DNA from: Paraburkholderia podalyriae
GTDB taxonomy: Bacteria; Pseudomonadota; Gammaproteobacteria; Burkholderiales; Burkholderiaceae
Reading direction: 5' to 3'
DNA length: 56,425 bases
Assembly (NCBI RefSeq): GCF_014397785.1
Contig: NZ_VZQQ01000041.1
Span: forward strand, 1 to 56,425
Shown one piece after another: positions 17,021-26,064 of the stretch. A program made the translations under genes and the position numbers. How positions within the stretch are numbered: position 1 is the first letter of the stretch; every line of letters starts with the position of its first letter. The notes under the pieces were generated by a model that did no database searches, was not told the DNA's origin, and saw only the letters and a list, made by a program, of their open reading frames with translations.

Positions 17021-18103
17021 ATGACTTCGCCCGCGACTGTCTTGCCCCGCTGGACCGTCGGCGCGCCGATCCTTAGCTGGATCGTGCTCGGGGCCGCCTA
17101 CGCAATCCCAGGCAACGCACTGCTGCTCGCGCTGGTCGGCGTGTCGCTATGCGCGGCCGTGTTCGCCGCCGTCCATCATGCCGAAGTGGTCGCGCATCGC
17201 GTCGGCGAGCCGTTCGGCACGCTGGTTCTCGCGGTCGCCGTCACGGTGATCGAGGTGGCGCTGATCGTCTCGGTGATGCTGACGTCCGGGCCCGAGAAAG
17301 CCGGCCTCGCGCGCGATACGTTTTTCGCGGCGGTGATGATCGTCTGCAACGGGCTCGTCGGGCTCTGTCTGCTGGTAGGCGGCATCCGCCATCGGGAACA
17401 GGACTTTCAGAGCCGCGGCGCGGCGGCCGCGCTGGCGGTGCTCGCGTCGCTGTCGGTGCTGACGCTCGTGATGCCGAATTTCACGACCACCAGCCCCGGG
17501 CCTGTCCTGTCGCCGTCGCAGCTCGCGTTTGCCGGCGTGTCGTCGCTGGTGCTGTACTGCGTGTTCGTGTTCGTGCAGACGGTGCGCCATCGCGACTACT
17601 TCCTCGCCGGCGTGCCCGACGAAGATGTCCACGCGGAGCCACCGGGCGCGCGCCTCGCAGCCGTCAGCGGCGTGCTGCTGCTGGTGAGCCTCGTCGCGGT
17701 CGTGCTGCTCGCGAAAGTGCTGTCGCCCGTGGTCGAATCCGCGGTGCTGAGCGCGGGCGCACCGCCGGCGGTGGTCGGGATCGTGATTGCGTCGCTCGTG
17801 CTGTTACCGGAAGCGTTTGCGGCGCTGCGCGCGGCGCGCGCCGATCGTCTGCAGACCAGCCTGAACCTCGCGCTCGGCTCGTCGCTGGCGAGTATCGGCC
17901 TGACCATTCCCACCGTCGCCGGCGTGTTCCTGTACATCGGTCAGCCCATCGTGCTCGGCATCGACGGCAAGGACATGGTGCTGCTCGCACTCACACTGGT
18001 GGTCGCGACGCTGACGCTCAGCACCGGACGCACGACGATTCTGCAAGGCGCGGTGCATCTATCGCTGTTCGCGGCCTATCTGTTTCTGTCGTTCGCGCCG
18101 TGA
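17021..18103 (+). CDS. chaA: Calcium/sodium:proton antiporter ChaA
   Basis: An inner membrane cation exporter of 360 residues with about eleven membrane helices, member of the CaCA superfamily. The alpha-repeat signatures are clear: H-H-A-E-V-V-A-H-R-V-G-E-P-F-G-T-L near residue 50 and the second repeat at P-E-A-F-A-A-L-R-A-A-R-A-D-R near residue 265, followed by L-N-L-A-L-G-S-S-L-A-S-I-G-L-T-I-P. These acidic-residue motifs line the ion path. ChaA proteins exchange Ca2+, Na+ or K+ for H+ at alkaline pH. The start has GGAAG upstream. The gene is convergent with the LysR gene at 18138. Confidence 0.93.
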   Translation: MTSPATVLPRWTVGAPILSWIVLGAAYAIPGNALLLALVGVSLCAAVFAAVHHAEVVAHRVGEPFGTLVLAVAVTVIEVALIVSVMLTSGPEKAGLARDTFFAAVMIVCNGLVGLCLLVGGIRHREQDFQSRGAAAALAVLASLSVLTLVMPNFTTTSPGPVLSPSQLAFAGVSSLVLYCVFVFVQTVRHRDYFLAGVPDEDVHAEPPGARLAAVSGVLLLVSLVAVVLLAKVLSPVVESAVLSAGAPPAVVGIVIASLVLLPEAFAALRAARADRLQTSLNLALGSSLASIGLTIPTVAGVFLYIGQPIVLGIDGKDMVLLALTLVVATLTLSTGRTTILQGAVHLSLFAAYLFLSFAP

Positions 18104-18137
18104 TGCGATGCCGTATCCGGCGCAGGCGGGCGCCGCC

Positions 18138-19031
18138 TCAGTCTTCCCAATGCTCGGCGATCCAGTCGCGGAACAGATTCAGCTTCTGCTGTTGCGCGAC
18201 CGCGTCCGGATACACGAAGTAATAGCGCCAGCCGGTCTTCAGCACGGTATCGAACGGCCGCACGAGGCGCCGGGCGGCGACGTCCTCGTCGATCAGCGCG
18301 AGATCGCTGATCGCGACGCCGAAGCCCTGCGCGGCGGCGTTGGTCGCCATGTCCAGCGTATCGAAGCTCGGGCCGAGTTCCGCGTCGATCGTGGCGGCGC
18401 CCGCCGCATCGGTTTCCGCGATTTTCGCGAGCCACATCCTCCAGTCGCGATGATCGCGCGTCGGATGCAGCAGCGTGTGGCGCGCGAGATCGGCGACCTG
18501 CGCGAGCGGCTTGTCCTTTAGCAGCTCGGGCGTGCAGACCGGCGTCAGACGTTCCTCGAACAGCGACACCGCCTGCACGTCCGCACCGGGCGACGAACCA
18601 TAGATGATCGCCGCGTCGAACGGTTCGCTCTGGAAATCGACGTCGTGCTGCCAGGTGGTCGTGATCTGCACGTGCAGATCGGGATAGTCGGACTGGAAGC
18701 GCATGATCTTCGGCAGCATCCAACGCATCACGCAGGTCGGCACCTTGAGCGCGAGATCGGTGCGCTGCCTCGTCAAGCGCAGCGACATTTCCTCGATCCG
18801 CGCGAAGCTCTCCTTGACCGCCGGCAGCAGCATTTCGCCCTCGGCGGTCAGCGTCAGCCCCTTTGCGTGCCGCTTGAACAGCGGAAACTTGTAGTACTCC
18901 TCGAGCGCGATGATCTGCCGACTGACCGCGCCTTGCGTCAGGCAAAGGTGATCGGCGGCACGCGTGAAGCTGCGATGGCGCGCGACGGTTTCGAAGATCT
19001 GCAGCGCGTTCAGCGGCGGTAGGCGTCGCAT
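18138..19031 (-). CDS. LysR-family regulator, GcvA-like
   Basis: A 297-residue LysR-type transcription factor. The helix-turn-helix occupies residues 8-65 (L-P-P-L-N-A-L-Q-I-F-E-T-V-A-R-H and G-A-V-S-R-Q-I-I-A-L-E), and the effector domain runs from about 95 to 295. P-P-L-N-A-L and the overall pattern match the GcvA subgroup. An upstream ATG at 19058 would add nine residues; the later start matches family starts. It is divergent from the ABC transporter operon at 19522, about 490 bases away, so that operon is its likely target, with a transported amine or amino acid as a possible effector. Confidence 0.9.
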   Translation of the reverse strand: MRRLPPLNALQIFETVARHRSFTRAADHLCLTQGAVSRQIIALEEYYKFPLFKRHAKGLTLTAEGEMLLPAVKESFARIEEMSLRLTRQRTDLALKVPTCVMRWMLPKIMRFQSDYPDLHVQITTTWQHDVDFQSEPFDAAIIYGSSPGADVQAVSLFEERLTPVCTPELLKDKPLAQVADLARHTLLHPTRDHRDWRMWLAKIAETDAAGAATIDAELGPSFDTLDMATNAAAQGFGVAISDLALIDEDVAARRLVRPFDTVLKTGWRYYFVYPDAVAQQQKLNLFRDWIAEHWED

Positions 19032-19521
19032 CGGATGTCCAGGATCAGAAAAAATCATTGCGTGGCTGGAGCAGCGCCCGCCGCCGCCCTGCAGTCAACC
19101 CCACAGCATACGCGATCGGCCCCGCGCGCACGAGCCGGTGCGTGGGCAAACCCGCATGCGTTCGGCTCATGGCGCGCGTGGCAAGGTGCGCGCCTGGCGA
19201 ACGTCGCACCGCGGTAGTGCGAAAAGCCTTCAGCAACCGCACCAGAACCGAGCTTTCCTCATACCTCGGCGCACGCCGGGATTCCTCAGCCAGATATGGA
19301 CGTTAACCCGCATACGCCATCGCCCGTAGCTTCCGGCCGCGTCGCCAAACCGCTTGCCGCTGGGTTCGCGGGCGGCAAGCCATGAGCGTACGTCATGCCA
19401 TCCATGCGCATATTTCGATTGTTGGGTGATTTTGGCAAACCTACAGTGCATCCACTCGCGGTATATCCGGCAGCGGTCACGGCGAATCATGGGCAACGGG
19501 CGTTCAACACAGGAGACCGTC
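19032..19521. promoter_or_regulatory. Divergent control region between LysR gene and ABC operon
   Basis: About 490 non-coding bases. A perfect 9-bp hairpin, GCTTGCCGC at 19352-19360 with GCGGCAAGC at 19372-19380, lies 140 bases before the first transporter gene. Two LysR-type T-N11-A contacts would be expected here but none stands out. No gene is recognised. Confidence 0.4.
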
Positions 19522-20616
19522 ATGCAGCAGATCAAACGAGGTAGAAGGCAGGCCATCAAGACAATCGGTACGGCGCTCGCGGCATCCGCACTGCCGATGC
19601 CGTTCCTCAATCTGCGCGCACAGGAGCACAACTTCAGCGGCAAGACGCTGCGCATCCTGACGTGGTCGGACGATACCGGCACGGCCGCGCTGCGCAACAT
19701 CGCCGCGACATTCACCGCGAAGACCGGCGCGAAGGTCATCGCCGACCGCGCCGACGGCACCTCCGGCATGGTCGCCAAAGTCAAGGCGAGCGGCGATCGC
19801 CCGACCTACGACGTGATCACGCTCGCGGGCGTCGGCGCATCCGGCCTCGCCGACGCGGGCCTGCTGATGAAGCCCGACCTCGACCGCCTGCCGAATCTCA
19901 AGGAAGTCGCGCCGCCATACCGCACCGGCGCGAACGGCTTCGGCGTCGGCTATCTGCTGTGGTCCGACGGCCTCATCTACAACACCGCGACAGTCAAGAC
20001 CCCGCCTTCGTCGTACGAGGCGCTGTGGGATCCGAAATACGCCGGCCGCGTATTCCTGCCGCCGCCCGAGTGGGCCGAAGCGGTCGATCTCGCGATCATC
20101 GCAGCGAAAATGAACGGCGGCTCGCAGCAGAACATCGAGCCCGGCTTCAAGAAGCTCGCGCAGCTGAAAGACCACGTGATGACGCTCGGCGAGAACCCGA
20201 ACCAGGTGGCCGACCTGTTCCGCACCGGTTCGCTCGATATCGGCGGCATCTACTCGCCGGCGTTTTTCCCGGACCAGATCCGCAAGCCCGAGTACAAGAT
20301 GGGTGTGACCTACGGCATGAAGGAAGGCTTCGCGACGCAACTGATGTTCACGGTGATCCCGAAAGCGCATCCGGGCGACACCGACCTGATCCACGCGTTC
20401 ATCAATCATTCGCTCGATGCCGGCGTGCAAGGCCGCATGGCCGCCGACGTGCTGAACGGCCCGGTCAATTCGAAAGCGATGATTCCGGCCGAAAGTCGCG
20501 CATTCGTGCCGAGCCCGCAACAGATCGCCGAAAAAGCCGTGCTGCATGACGACAAGGCGCTCGCCGTGGTGCAGCCGGCGTGGATCAAGCGCTACACCGA
20601 AATCTTCTCGGCGTAA
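19522..20616 (+). CDS. ABC transporter substrate-binding protein, polyamine (PotD/PotF) type
   Basis: A 364-residue periplasmic binding protein. Residues 1-33 form an export signal with R-G-R-R-Q-A-I-K before the hydrophobic core, which suggests Tat export, and cleavage near L-R-A-Q. The mature part starts with T-L-R-I-L-T-W-S-D and has F-T-A-K-T-G-A-K-V and Y-D-V-I-T-L-A-G-V, the usual opening of the spermidine/putrescine-binding cluster. The ATG at 19522 has AGGAG seven bases upstream. It is the first gene of a four-gene operon. The ligand could be a polyamine or another small cation; the sequence does not decide. Confidence 0.88.
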   Translation: MQQIKRGRRQAIKTIGTALAASALPMPFLNLRAQEHNFSGKTLRILTWSDDTGTAALRNIAATFTAKTGAKVIADRADGTSGMVAKVKASGDRPTYDVITLAGVGASGLADAGLLMKPDLDRLPNLKEVAPPYRTGANGFGVGYLLWSDGLIYNTATVKTPPSSYEALWDPKYAGRVFLPPPEWAEAVDLAIIAAKMNGGSQQNIEPGFKKLAQLKDHVMTLGENPNQVADLFRTGSLDIGGIYSPAFFPDQIRKPEYKMGVTYGMKEGFATQLMFTVIPKAHPGDTDLIHAFINHSLDAGVQGRMAADVLNGPVNSKAMIPAESRAFVPSPQQIAEKAVLHDDKALAVVQPAWIKRYTEIFSA

Positions 20617-20621
20617 CCACG

Positions 20622-21599
20622 ATGCTCGCGCGCTTCTCGCGGCGTGCCGCGATGATGCCGGACGAGGCGGCGCCGGGCCCGACGCCCGGCACCACCGCTT
20701 CGGCCTTTGTTGCAACTGCCGTGACCGACCCCGCTGCTGGCGCAACGATGCTCGCGAGAGCCCGGCCCTGGCTGCTGCTCGCGCCGATCCTGCTGTTTCT
20801 GGCCATACTCGGCGCGGCCGCGCTGGTCGTGCTGCGAATGAGCTTCGGCACGTCCGGCAACGAATGGCGCAGCTTCACGCTGCAGAACTATGCGGACCTG
20901 CTCGACGGCTACTTCCTTAAGTCGTTGTGGCTGACGCTGCGGCTCGCGTTCCAGAGCATGCTGTGCGCGGTCGTGCTCGCGATTCCGGTCGCGCTCGCGA
21001 TGGCGCGCACGACATCGCGGCTCGCGCGGCGGCTGCTGCTCGCGGGTGTGCTGCTGCCGCTGCTCGTCAATCTGCTGCTGCAAGGCTATGGCTGGCTCGT
21101 GATTCTCGGCCCGGCCGGTCTGCTCAATCACGCGCTGCTCGCGAGCGGGCTGGTCGAGCGTCCGGTGATGTGGCTGTATCGCGAGCATGGTGTACTGCTC
21201 GGGCTGATCCAGACCGCGTTTCCGCTCGCCGTGCTGCCGCTTTCCAGCGCGATGCGCGCGGTGTCGATCTCGTACGAGGAAGCCGCCGCGACGCTGGGCG
21301 CGACGCGCTGGCAAACGCTGCGTCACGTGCTGCTGCCGCTCGCGATGCCCGGCCTCGTGTCGGGCGCGCTGCTGGTGTTCGCGTACAACGCCAGCGCCTT
21401 CGCGGTGCCGCTGCTGCTCGGCGGGCGGCGCGTGCCGATGCTCGCGGTGCTGGTGCACGATCAGGTCGCGCCGCTGTTGAACTGGCCGGCCGCGTCCGCT
21501 TCCGGCGTCGTGCTGATGATCGCGACGCTCGCCGTGATGGCGCTGTCGCAACGGCTCGTGCGCCGCACCCAACGTCTGACCAGGGAGCCTCACGCATGA
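20622..21599 (+). CDS. ABC transporter permease, PotB/PotH type
   Basis: A 325-residue inner membrane permease. After an unusual 45-residue Ala/Pro-rich N-terminal extension there are six membrane helices. The EAA loop contacting the ATPase is E-E-A-A-A-T-L-G-A-T-R-W-Q-T-L-R-H-V-L-L-P at about residue 220. The gene starts five bases after the binding-protein stop, and its TGA overlaps the next ATG (ATGA), so it is translationally coupled to the second permease. An internal Met (about residue 41) would give a more standard length. Confidence 0.9.
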   Translation: MLARFSRRAAMMPDEAAPGPTPGTTASAFVATAVTDPAAGATMLARARPWLLLAPILLFLAILGAAALVVLRMSFGTSGNEWRSFTLQNYADLLDGYFLKSLWLTLRLAFQSMLCAVVLAIPVALAMARTTSRLARRLLLAGVLLPLLVNLLLQGYGWLVILGPAGLLNHALLASGLVERPVMWLYREHGVLLGLIQTAFPLAVLPLSSAMRAVSISYEEAAATLGATRWQTLRHVLLPLAMPGLVSGALLVFAYNASAFAVPLLLGGRRVPMLAVLVHDQVAPLLNWPAASASGVVLMIATLAVMALSQRLVRRTQRLTREPHA

Positions 21600-22489
21600 G
21601 CACGCCGCTGCCGACCTCGCGCCTGCCGAGCACCGAACCCGGTTCGCCACGCTTGCCGCGGCTGCCCCAGACGATGCCCGGCCAGCTCGGCCGCGCGAGC
21701 GCGCTCGTCGCCGGCGTGGTGCTGTTTGTCGCCGCGCTGCCGATCCTGACGATGATCGCGATGTCGTTCAGCGCGGCCGACACGCTCGAATTCCCGCCGC
21801 ATGCGTACAGCCTGCACTGGTATCGCGCGGCGTGGCACAGCTTCGTGTCACCGGACGCGACCGATACGCTGTCGATGGGCGCCGCGCTGACCACGAGCCT
21901 CGTCGTCGCGTTAGCGACGATGCTGATCGCGACGCTGGTCTCCGTGCCCGCCGCGTACGCGCTGTCGCGCTACCGTTTTCGCGGCAAGCCGGTGGTCGAG
22001 CAACTGGTCGCGCTGCCGCTCGTCTATCCGCTGGTGATGCTCGGCCTGTCGCTGCTGCTGGTGTTCAACGTGCTGCCGGTCGAGCTTGGCGTCGGCCGGC
22101 TGATCATCGCGCACGTGATTCTGGCGCTGCCGTTCACGGTGAAGAACTGCGCGGCGTCGGTCGCGTCGATCGGCCCCGAGTTCGAGGAAGCGGCGCTCGT
22201 GATGGGTGCGAGCCCCGGACGCGCGCTGATCGACGTGGTGTTGCCGCTGATGCGCCCCGGCATTCTCGCCGGCATGCTGTTCGCGTTCATCGTGTCGTTC
22301 AACGAATTCACGGTGACATTCTTTCTGTACGGCATCGACACGATGACGCTTCCCGTCTGGCTCTATAGCCGTACGGTGTCGTCGCTCGATCCGACCGTGT
22401 TCTGTTTCGCCGTGGTTATCGTCGCGATCGACTTCGCGCTGATCTGGCTGCTCGAAAAGCTGATCGGCGACGAAGGCGTCGCACTGTGA
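21596..22489 (+). CDS. ABC transporter permease, PotC/PotI type
   Basis: A 297-residue second permease of the polyamine-type importer. Six membrane helices follow a 30-residue cytoplasmic N-terminus. The EAA loop reads E-E-A-A-L-V-M-G-A-S-P-G-R-A-L-I-D-V-V-L-P near residue 200, and F-N-E-F-T-V-T-F-F-L-Y-G is the typical PotC-type segment after it. It heterodimerises with the product of the preceding gene. Start and preceding stop overlap by four bases; the ATPase gene begins 25 bases later. Confidence 0.92.
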   Translation: MSTPLPTSRLPSTEPGSPRLPRLPQTMPGQLGRASALVAGVVLFVAALPILTMIAMSFSAADTLEFPPHAYSLHWYRAAWHSFVSPDATDTLSMGAALTTSLVVALATMLIATLVSVPAAYALSRYRFRGKPVVEQLVALPLVYPLVMLGLSLLLVFNVLPVELGVGRLIIAHVILALPFTVKNCAASVASIGPEFEEAALVMGASPGRALIDVVLPLMRPGILAGMLFAFIVSFNEFTVTFFLYGIDTMTLPVWLYSRTVSSLDPTVFCFAVVIVAIDFALIWLLEKLIGDEGVAL

Positions 22490-22514
22490 ACCCGCCACCC
22501 TGCTGGAGCCTGCG

Positions 22515-23609
22515 ATGACCCATCTGACCTTGCAAGCCGTCACGCGGCGCTTCGGCGCCGTGCATGCCGTCGACGACGTCGATCTGAGCGTGCCCGACGG
22601 CAAGCTGGTGTGCTTTCTCGGCCCGTCCGGCTGCGGTAAGACCACGCTGCTGCGGATGATCGCCGGGCTCGAAACGCCGAGCTCGGGGAGCATCCATTTC
22701 GCCGGCCGCGACATCACGCGGCTGCCGGCCAACCGCCGGGACTTCGGCATGGTGTTCCAGTCGCTCGCGCTGTTCCCGCATATGACGGTCGCGCAGAACG
22801 TCGCGTATCCGCTGAAGCTGCGCAAGGTCGCGAAAGACCGGCAAGCGCGCCGCGTCGCCGAACTGCTCGAACTGATCCAACTGCCGCACATGGCGAACCG
22901 GCCAGTCACGCAACTGTCGGGCGGCCAGCGCCAACGCGTCGCGATCGCGCGCGCGATCGCTTCGGAGCCGCAACTGCTGTTGCTCGACGAACCGCTGTCC
23001 GCGCTCGACGCGAAGCTACGCGAAGCGATGCAGGTCGAAATCCGCCTGCTGCAGCAACGCCTCGGCATCACGACGATCATGGTCACGCACGACCAGCGCG
23101 AAGCGATGACGATGGCCGACGAAATCGTCGTGATGGAGAAAGGCCGCATCGCGCAGGTCGGCAAACCGCTCGACATTTATCGCGATCCGGTCAGCGAGTT
23201 CGTCGCCGACTTCATCGGCCTCGGCAACATCCTGCCGGTGCGATACGACGGCGCGGGCCTCGTGAGCCTGCCGGGCGGACGGCGCATCGCGGTGACGCCG
23301 AACCCGGGCACGCCGCTCGCCGATGCGCGACAACCGGCTGCGGCCGGCGACGCGATCCGCCTGTTGATCCGGCCCGAGGACGTCTGCGTGAAGGCGGCCA
23401 CGGAAGCACCGAACCCGAACCGGCTGCCCGGCACGGTCACGTTCATTCGCGATGTCGGCGCGTCGCTCGAAGCGACGATCGATTGCGTTGGCTTCACGCT
23501 GACCGCCGCGACCACGCCGCGCGAAACGCCCGGGCTCGCGCTCGGCATGGCGGTGCTCGCCGAGTTGCCGCCGCACGCGTGCAGATTGATCGCCGCGCGC
23601 GCCGCCTGA
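22515..23609 (+). CDS. ABC transporter ATP-binding protein, PotA type
   Basis: A 364-residue ATPase that powers the importer. The nucleotide-binding domain carries Walker A G-P-S-G-C-G-K-T-T (about residues 36-44), the Q-loop in V-F-Q-S-L-A-L-F-P-H, the signature L-S-G-G-Q-R-Q-R, Walker B L-L-L-L-D-E-P and the H-loop in V-T-H-D-Q-R-E-A. The C-terminal 130 residues form the TOBE regulatory domain of the MalK/PotA group. It is the fourth gene of the operon. Since the next transporter set has no ATPase, this subunit may be its only local partner candidate, although subfamily rules argue against sharing. Confidence 0.93.
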   Translation: MTHLTLQAVTRRFGAVHAVDDVDLSVPDGKLVCFLGPSGCGKTTLLRMIAGLETPSSGSIHFAGRDITRLPANRRDFGMVFQSLALFPHMTVAQNVAYPLKLRKVAKDRQARRVAELLELIQLPHMANRPVTQLSGGQRQRVAIARAIASEPQLLLLDEPLSALDAKLREAMQVEIRLLQQRLGITTIMVTHDQREAMTMADEIVVMEKGRIAQVGKPLDIYRDPVSEFVADFIGLGNILPVRYDGAGLVSLPGGRRIAVTPNPGTPLADARQPAAAGDAIRLLIRPEDVCVKAATEAPNPNRLPGTVTFIRDVGASLEATIDCVGFTLTAATTPRETPGLALGMAVLAELPPHACRLIAARAA

Positions 23610-23671
23610 TACCCGAATCCATCACACACATTTGCTTCAATCACTACCGTATTACGAGAGAGGAACAAACC

Positions 23672-24493
23672 ATGAACCAGCGCCCCGCTCTCCAACCGAC
23701 CCGCCGCGTGTTCGCGACGCTCGCCACGACGCTCGCGATGGCCGCACTCGGCGCGCTTGCCGCGCTGCCGTCGGCCGCGCATGCCGACGCGCTCGACGAC
23801 ATCGCGAAGTCCGGCACCGTGCGCATCGGCGTGTTCGAGGACTATCCGCCGTTCGGCTCGATCGGTCCGGACATGAAGCCGGTCGGCTACGACATCGACG
23901 TCGCCGATCTGATCGGCAAGGCGCTCAATGCGAAGGTGGACCTGGTGCCGGTCACCGGCGACAATCGCATGGCTTTCCTCGCCGACCACAAGGCCGACAT
24001 GCTGCTGTCGGTCGGCCAGACGCCCGAGCGCGAAAAAGTGATCGATTTCTCGCAGCCCTATGCGCCGTACTACCTCGCGGTGTTCGGCCCTAAGTCGCTG
24101 CAGGTGAAGACGGCCGCCGACCTCGCCGGCAAGTCGATCTCGGTCGCGCGCGGCACGCTCGAAGACCTGAGCGTGACGAAGATCGCGCCGCCGTCGGCGA
24201 ACATCAAACGTTTCGACGATCCGAACGGCGCTATTTCGGCGTTTCTTTCTGGTCAGGTACAGTTGATGGTGGTCGGCAACGACGTCGGCGCGACGATTCT
24301 CGCGCGGCATCCGGCGAACGATCCGGAGCAGAAGTTCGCGCTGTTCAGTTCGCCCGATCACGTCGGTCTGAACAAGAACGAGCCGCGCCTGAAGGCGAAG
24401 GTCGACGAAACGATTGCCAAGGCCCGCAAGGACGGCACGATGAACGCGATTTCGCAGAAGTGGCTGCGCGCGCCGCTGCCGGCCGATCTTTGA
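23672..24493 (+). CDS. Polar amino acid ABC transporter binding protein (HisJ/GlnH family)
   Basis: A 273-residue periplasmic protein with a long signal peptide (cleavage near A-H-A-D-A, about residue 37). The mature domain shows G-T-V-R-I-G-V-F-E-D-Y-P-P-F-G, G-Y-D-I-D-V-A-D-L-I-G-K-A-L, N-R-M-A-F-L-A-D-H-K-A-D and I-D-F-S-Q-P-Y. This is the standard SBP_bac_3 fold; the Asp in Y-D-I-D and the Arg in V-A-R-G-T contact an alpha-amino acid. It begins 62 bases after the PotA-type gene and heads a three-gene set with its two permeases, probably in the same transcript. Confidence 0.92.
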   Translation: MNQRPALQPTRRVFATLATTLAMAALGALAALPSAAHADALDDIAKSGTVRIGVFEDYPPFGSIGPDMKPVGYDIDVADLIGKALNAKVDLVPVTGDNRMAFLADHKADMLLSVGQTPEREKVIDFSQPYAPYYLAVFGPKSLQVKTAADLAGKSISVARGTLEDLSVTKIAPPSANIKRFDDPNGAISAFLSGQVQLMVVGNDVGATILARHPANDPEQKFALFSSPDHVGLNKNEPRLKAKVDETIAKARKDGTMNAISQKWLRAPLPADL

Positions 24494-24555
24494 ACTCTGT
24501 GGCGTGGTTTCCTGAAGTCCGCGCCCCCACCTGATCCTACGATGGGCACGAGGCC

Positions 24556-25332
24556 ATGACTTACGCATTCGATTTCAGCGGCTTCGGCCTTTACGCAGGG
24601 ATGCTCGCGCGCGGCGCCGCCGTGACACTCGGGCTCACCGCCGTGTCGACACTGGCGGGCGGGCTCGTCGGTATCGCCGGCGCGAGCATTGCGGCGGCCG
24701 GACCGAAGTGGGCGCGCTGGCTGGTCGCGAGCTACGTCGAGCTGATCCGCAACACGCCGTTTCTGGTGCAGCTGTTCTTCGTCTTTTTCGGCCTGCCGAG
24801 CCTCGGCATTCATATCGACGAGATCCAGGCCGCGATTCTCGCGATGACCGTCAATCTCGGCGCGTACGCGACCGAGATCGTGCGCGCCGGCATCGATTCG
24901 ATTTCGCGCGGCCAGGTACAGGCCGCGCAGGCGCTCGGCCTGCATGGGCGCCAGGTGTTCCGCCACGTCGTGCTGCCGCAGGCGCTCGCCAACGTGTTTC
25001 CCGCGCTGCTCGGCCAGGTGCTGATCGTGATGCTCGGCTCGGCCGTCGTGTCGCAGATCTCGGTGCCCGACCTGACCTATGCGGCGAACTTCATCCAGTC
25101 GCGCAACTTCCGCTCGTTCGAGAGCTACGTAATCATTACGGCGGCCTATCTGCTGATGTCGATCGTGTTGCGGCAGTTGTTGAACCGCTTCGGCCGTAGG
25201 CTGTTCGCGGGCCGCGCGGCACGTGGCCTCAGCAGCGGTAGCAACAGCAGTAGCGGCAACCACGGCTTGCCGCGCAACTGGCGCAGCCGCCTGATGTGGC
25301 GCGGCGCGCGCACCCTGCCGACGGAGCGTTGA
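24556..25332 (+). CDS. Polar amino acid ABC transporter permease (HisM/HisQ family)
   Basis: A 258-residue permease with five membrane helices and the HisMQ hallmark Y-V-E-L-I-R-N-T-P-F-L-V-Q-L-F-F-V-F-F-G-L-P near residue 65. The EAA loop is G-Q-V-Q-A-A-Q-A-L-G-L-H-G-R-Q-V-F-R-H-V-V-L-P. The C-terminus carries an extra 40-residue Ser/Gly/Asn/Arg-rich tail (from about residue 218), including a run of Ser-Gly-Ser-Asn, that ordinary HisM-type proteins lack. It pairs with the next permease, which starts three bases after this stop. Confidence 0.9.
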   Translation: MTYAFDFSGFGLYAGMLARGAAVTLGLTAVSTLAGGLVGIAGASIAAAGPKWARWLVASYVELIRNTPFLVQLFFVFFGLPSLGIHIDEIQAAILAMTVNLGAYATEIVRAGIDSISRGQVQAAQALGLHGRQVFRHVVLPQALANVFPALLGQVLIVMLGSAVVSQISVPDLTYAANFIQSRNFRSFESYVIITAAYLLMSIVLRQLLNRFGRRLFAGRAARGLSSGSNSSSGNHGLPRNWRSRLMWRGARTLPTER

Positions 25333-25334
25333 TC

Positions 25335-25991
25335 ATGGTCGAATTCACGCTATGGGATATCGCCCGCAATCTGCTGCTCGCCGCGCGCTGGACCGTGCTG
25401 CTGTCGCTGATCGCGTTCGTCGGCGGCGGGATAGTCGGGCTCGTGCTGCTCGCGATGCGCGTGTCGCCGATTACCTGGCTGCGGCGCATCGTCGTGCTGT
25501 ACGTGGAAGTGTTTCAGGGCACGCCGCTGCTGATGCAGCTCTTTCTCGCTTTCTTCGGCTTGCCGCTCATCGGCATCGACGTGTCGCCGTGGGCCGCCGC
25601 GGCCGTCACGCTGACGCTCTATACGAGCGCGTATCTGGTCGACATCTGGCGCGGCTGCGTCGAAGCGGTGCCGCGCGGTCAGTGGGCCGCGGGCGCGAGC
25701 CTCGGCATGACGTTCGGCCAGCAGCTGCGCTATATCGTGTGGCCGCAGGCACTGAAGATCGCGGTCGCACCGACCGTCGGATTTCTCGTGCAGGTGGTGA
25801 AGAGCACCGCGCTCGCGTCGATCATCGGTTTCATCGAACTGACGAAGACCGGCACGATGATCACCAATGCCGCGTTCCGGCCGTTTCCGATCTACGGCAT
25901 GGTCGCGCTGATTTACTTCGCGATGTGTTTTCCGCTGACCTGGTATGCGCGCGTGCTCGAAAAGCGGCAGAAGGTTGGGCAGCATCGGTGA
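25335..25991 (+). CDS. Polar amino acid ABC transporter permease (HisM/HisQ family)
   Basis: A 218-residue second permease of the amino-acid importer, with V-E-V-F-Q-G-T-P-L-L-M-Q-L-F-L-A-F-F-G-L-P near residue 60 and the EAA loop G-Q-W-A-A-G-A-S-L-G-M-T-F-G-Q-Q-L-R-Y-I-V-W-P. Five membrane helices. It is the last gene of the run; the cognate HisP-type ATPase that usually follows is absent and the next gene is on the other strand. The importer therefore depends on an ATPase encoded elsewhere or borrowed from the upstream operon. Confidence 0.9.
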   Translation: MVEFTLWDIARNLLLAARWTVLLSLIAFVGGGIVGLVLLAMRVSPITWLRRIVVLYVEVFQGTPLLMQLFLAFFGLPLIGIDVSPWAAAAVTLTLYTSAYLVDIWRGCVEAVPRGQWAAGASLGMTFGQQLRYIVWPQALKIAVAPTVGFLVQVVKSTALASIIGFIELTKTGTMITNAAFRPFPIYGMVALIYFAMCFPLTWYARVLEKRQKVGQHR

Positions 25992-26064
25992 AGTGAGGGG
26001 AAGTGAGCTTGCCACCGCCTGCAAGTGAACGCCTTGTGCGCAATGTGATGCGTGGACGAGCGCT

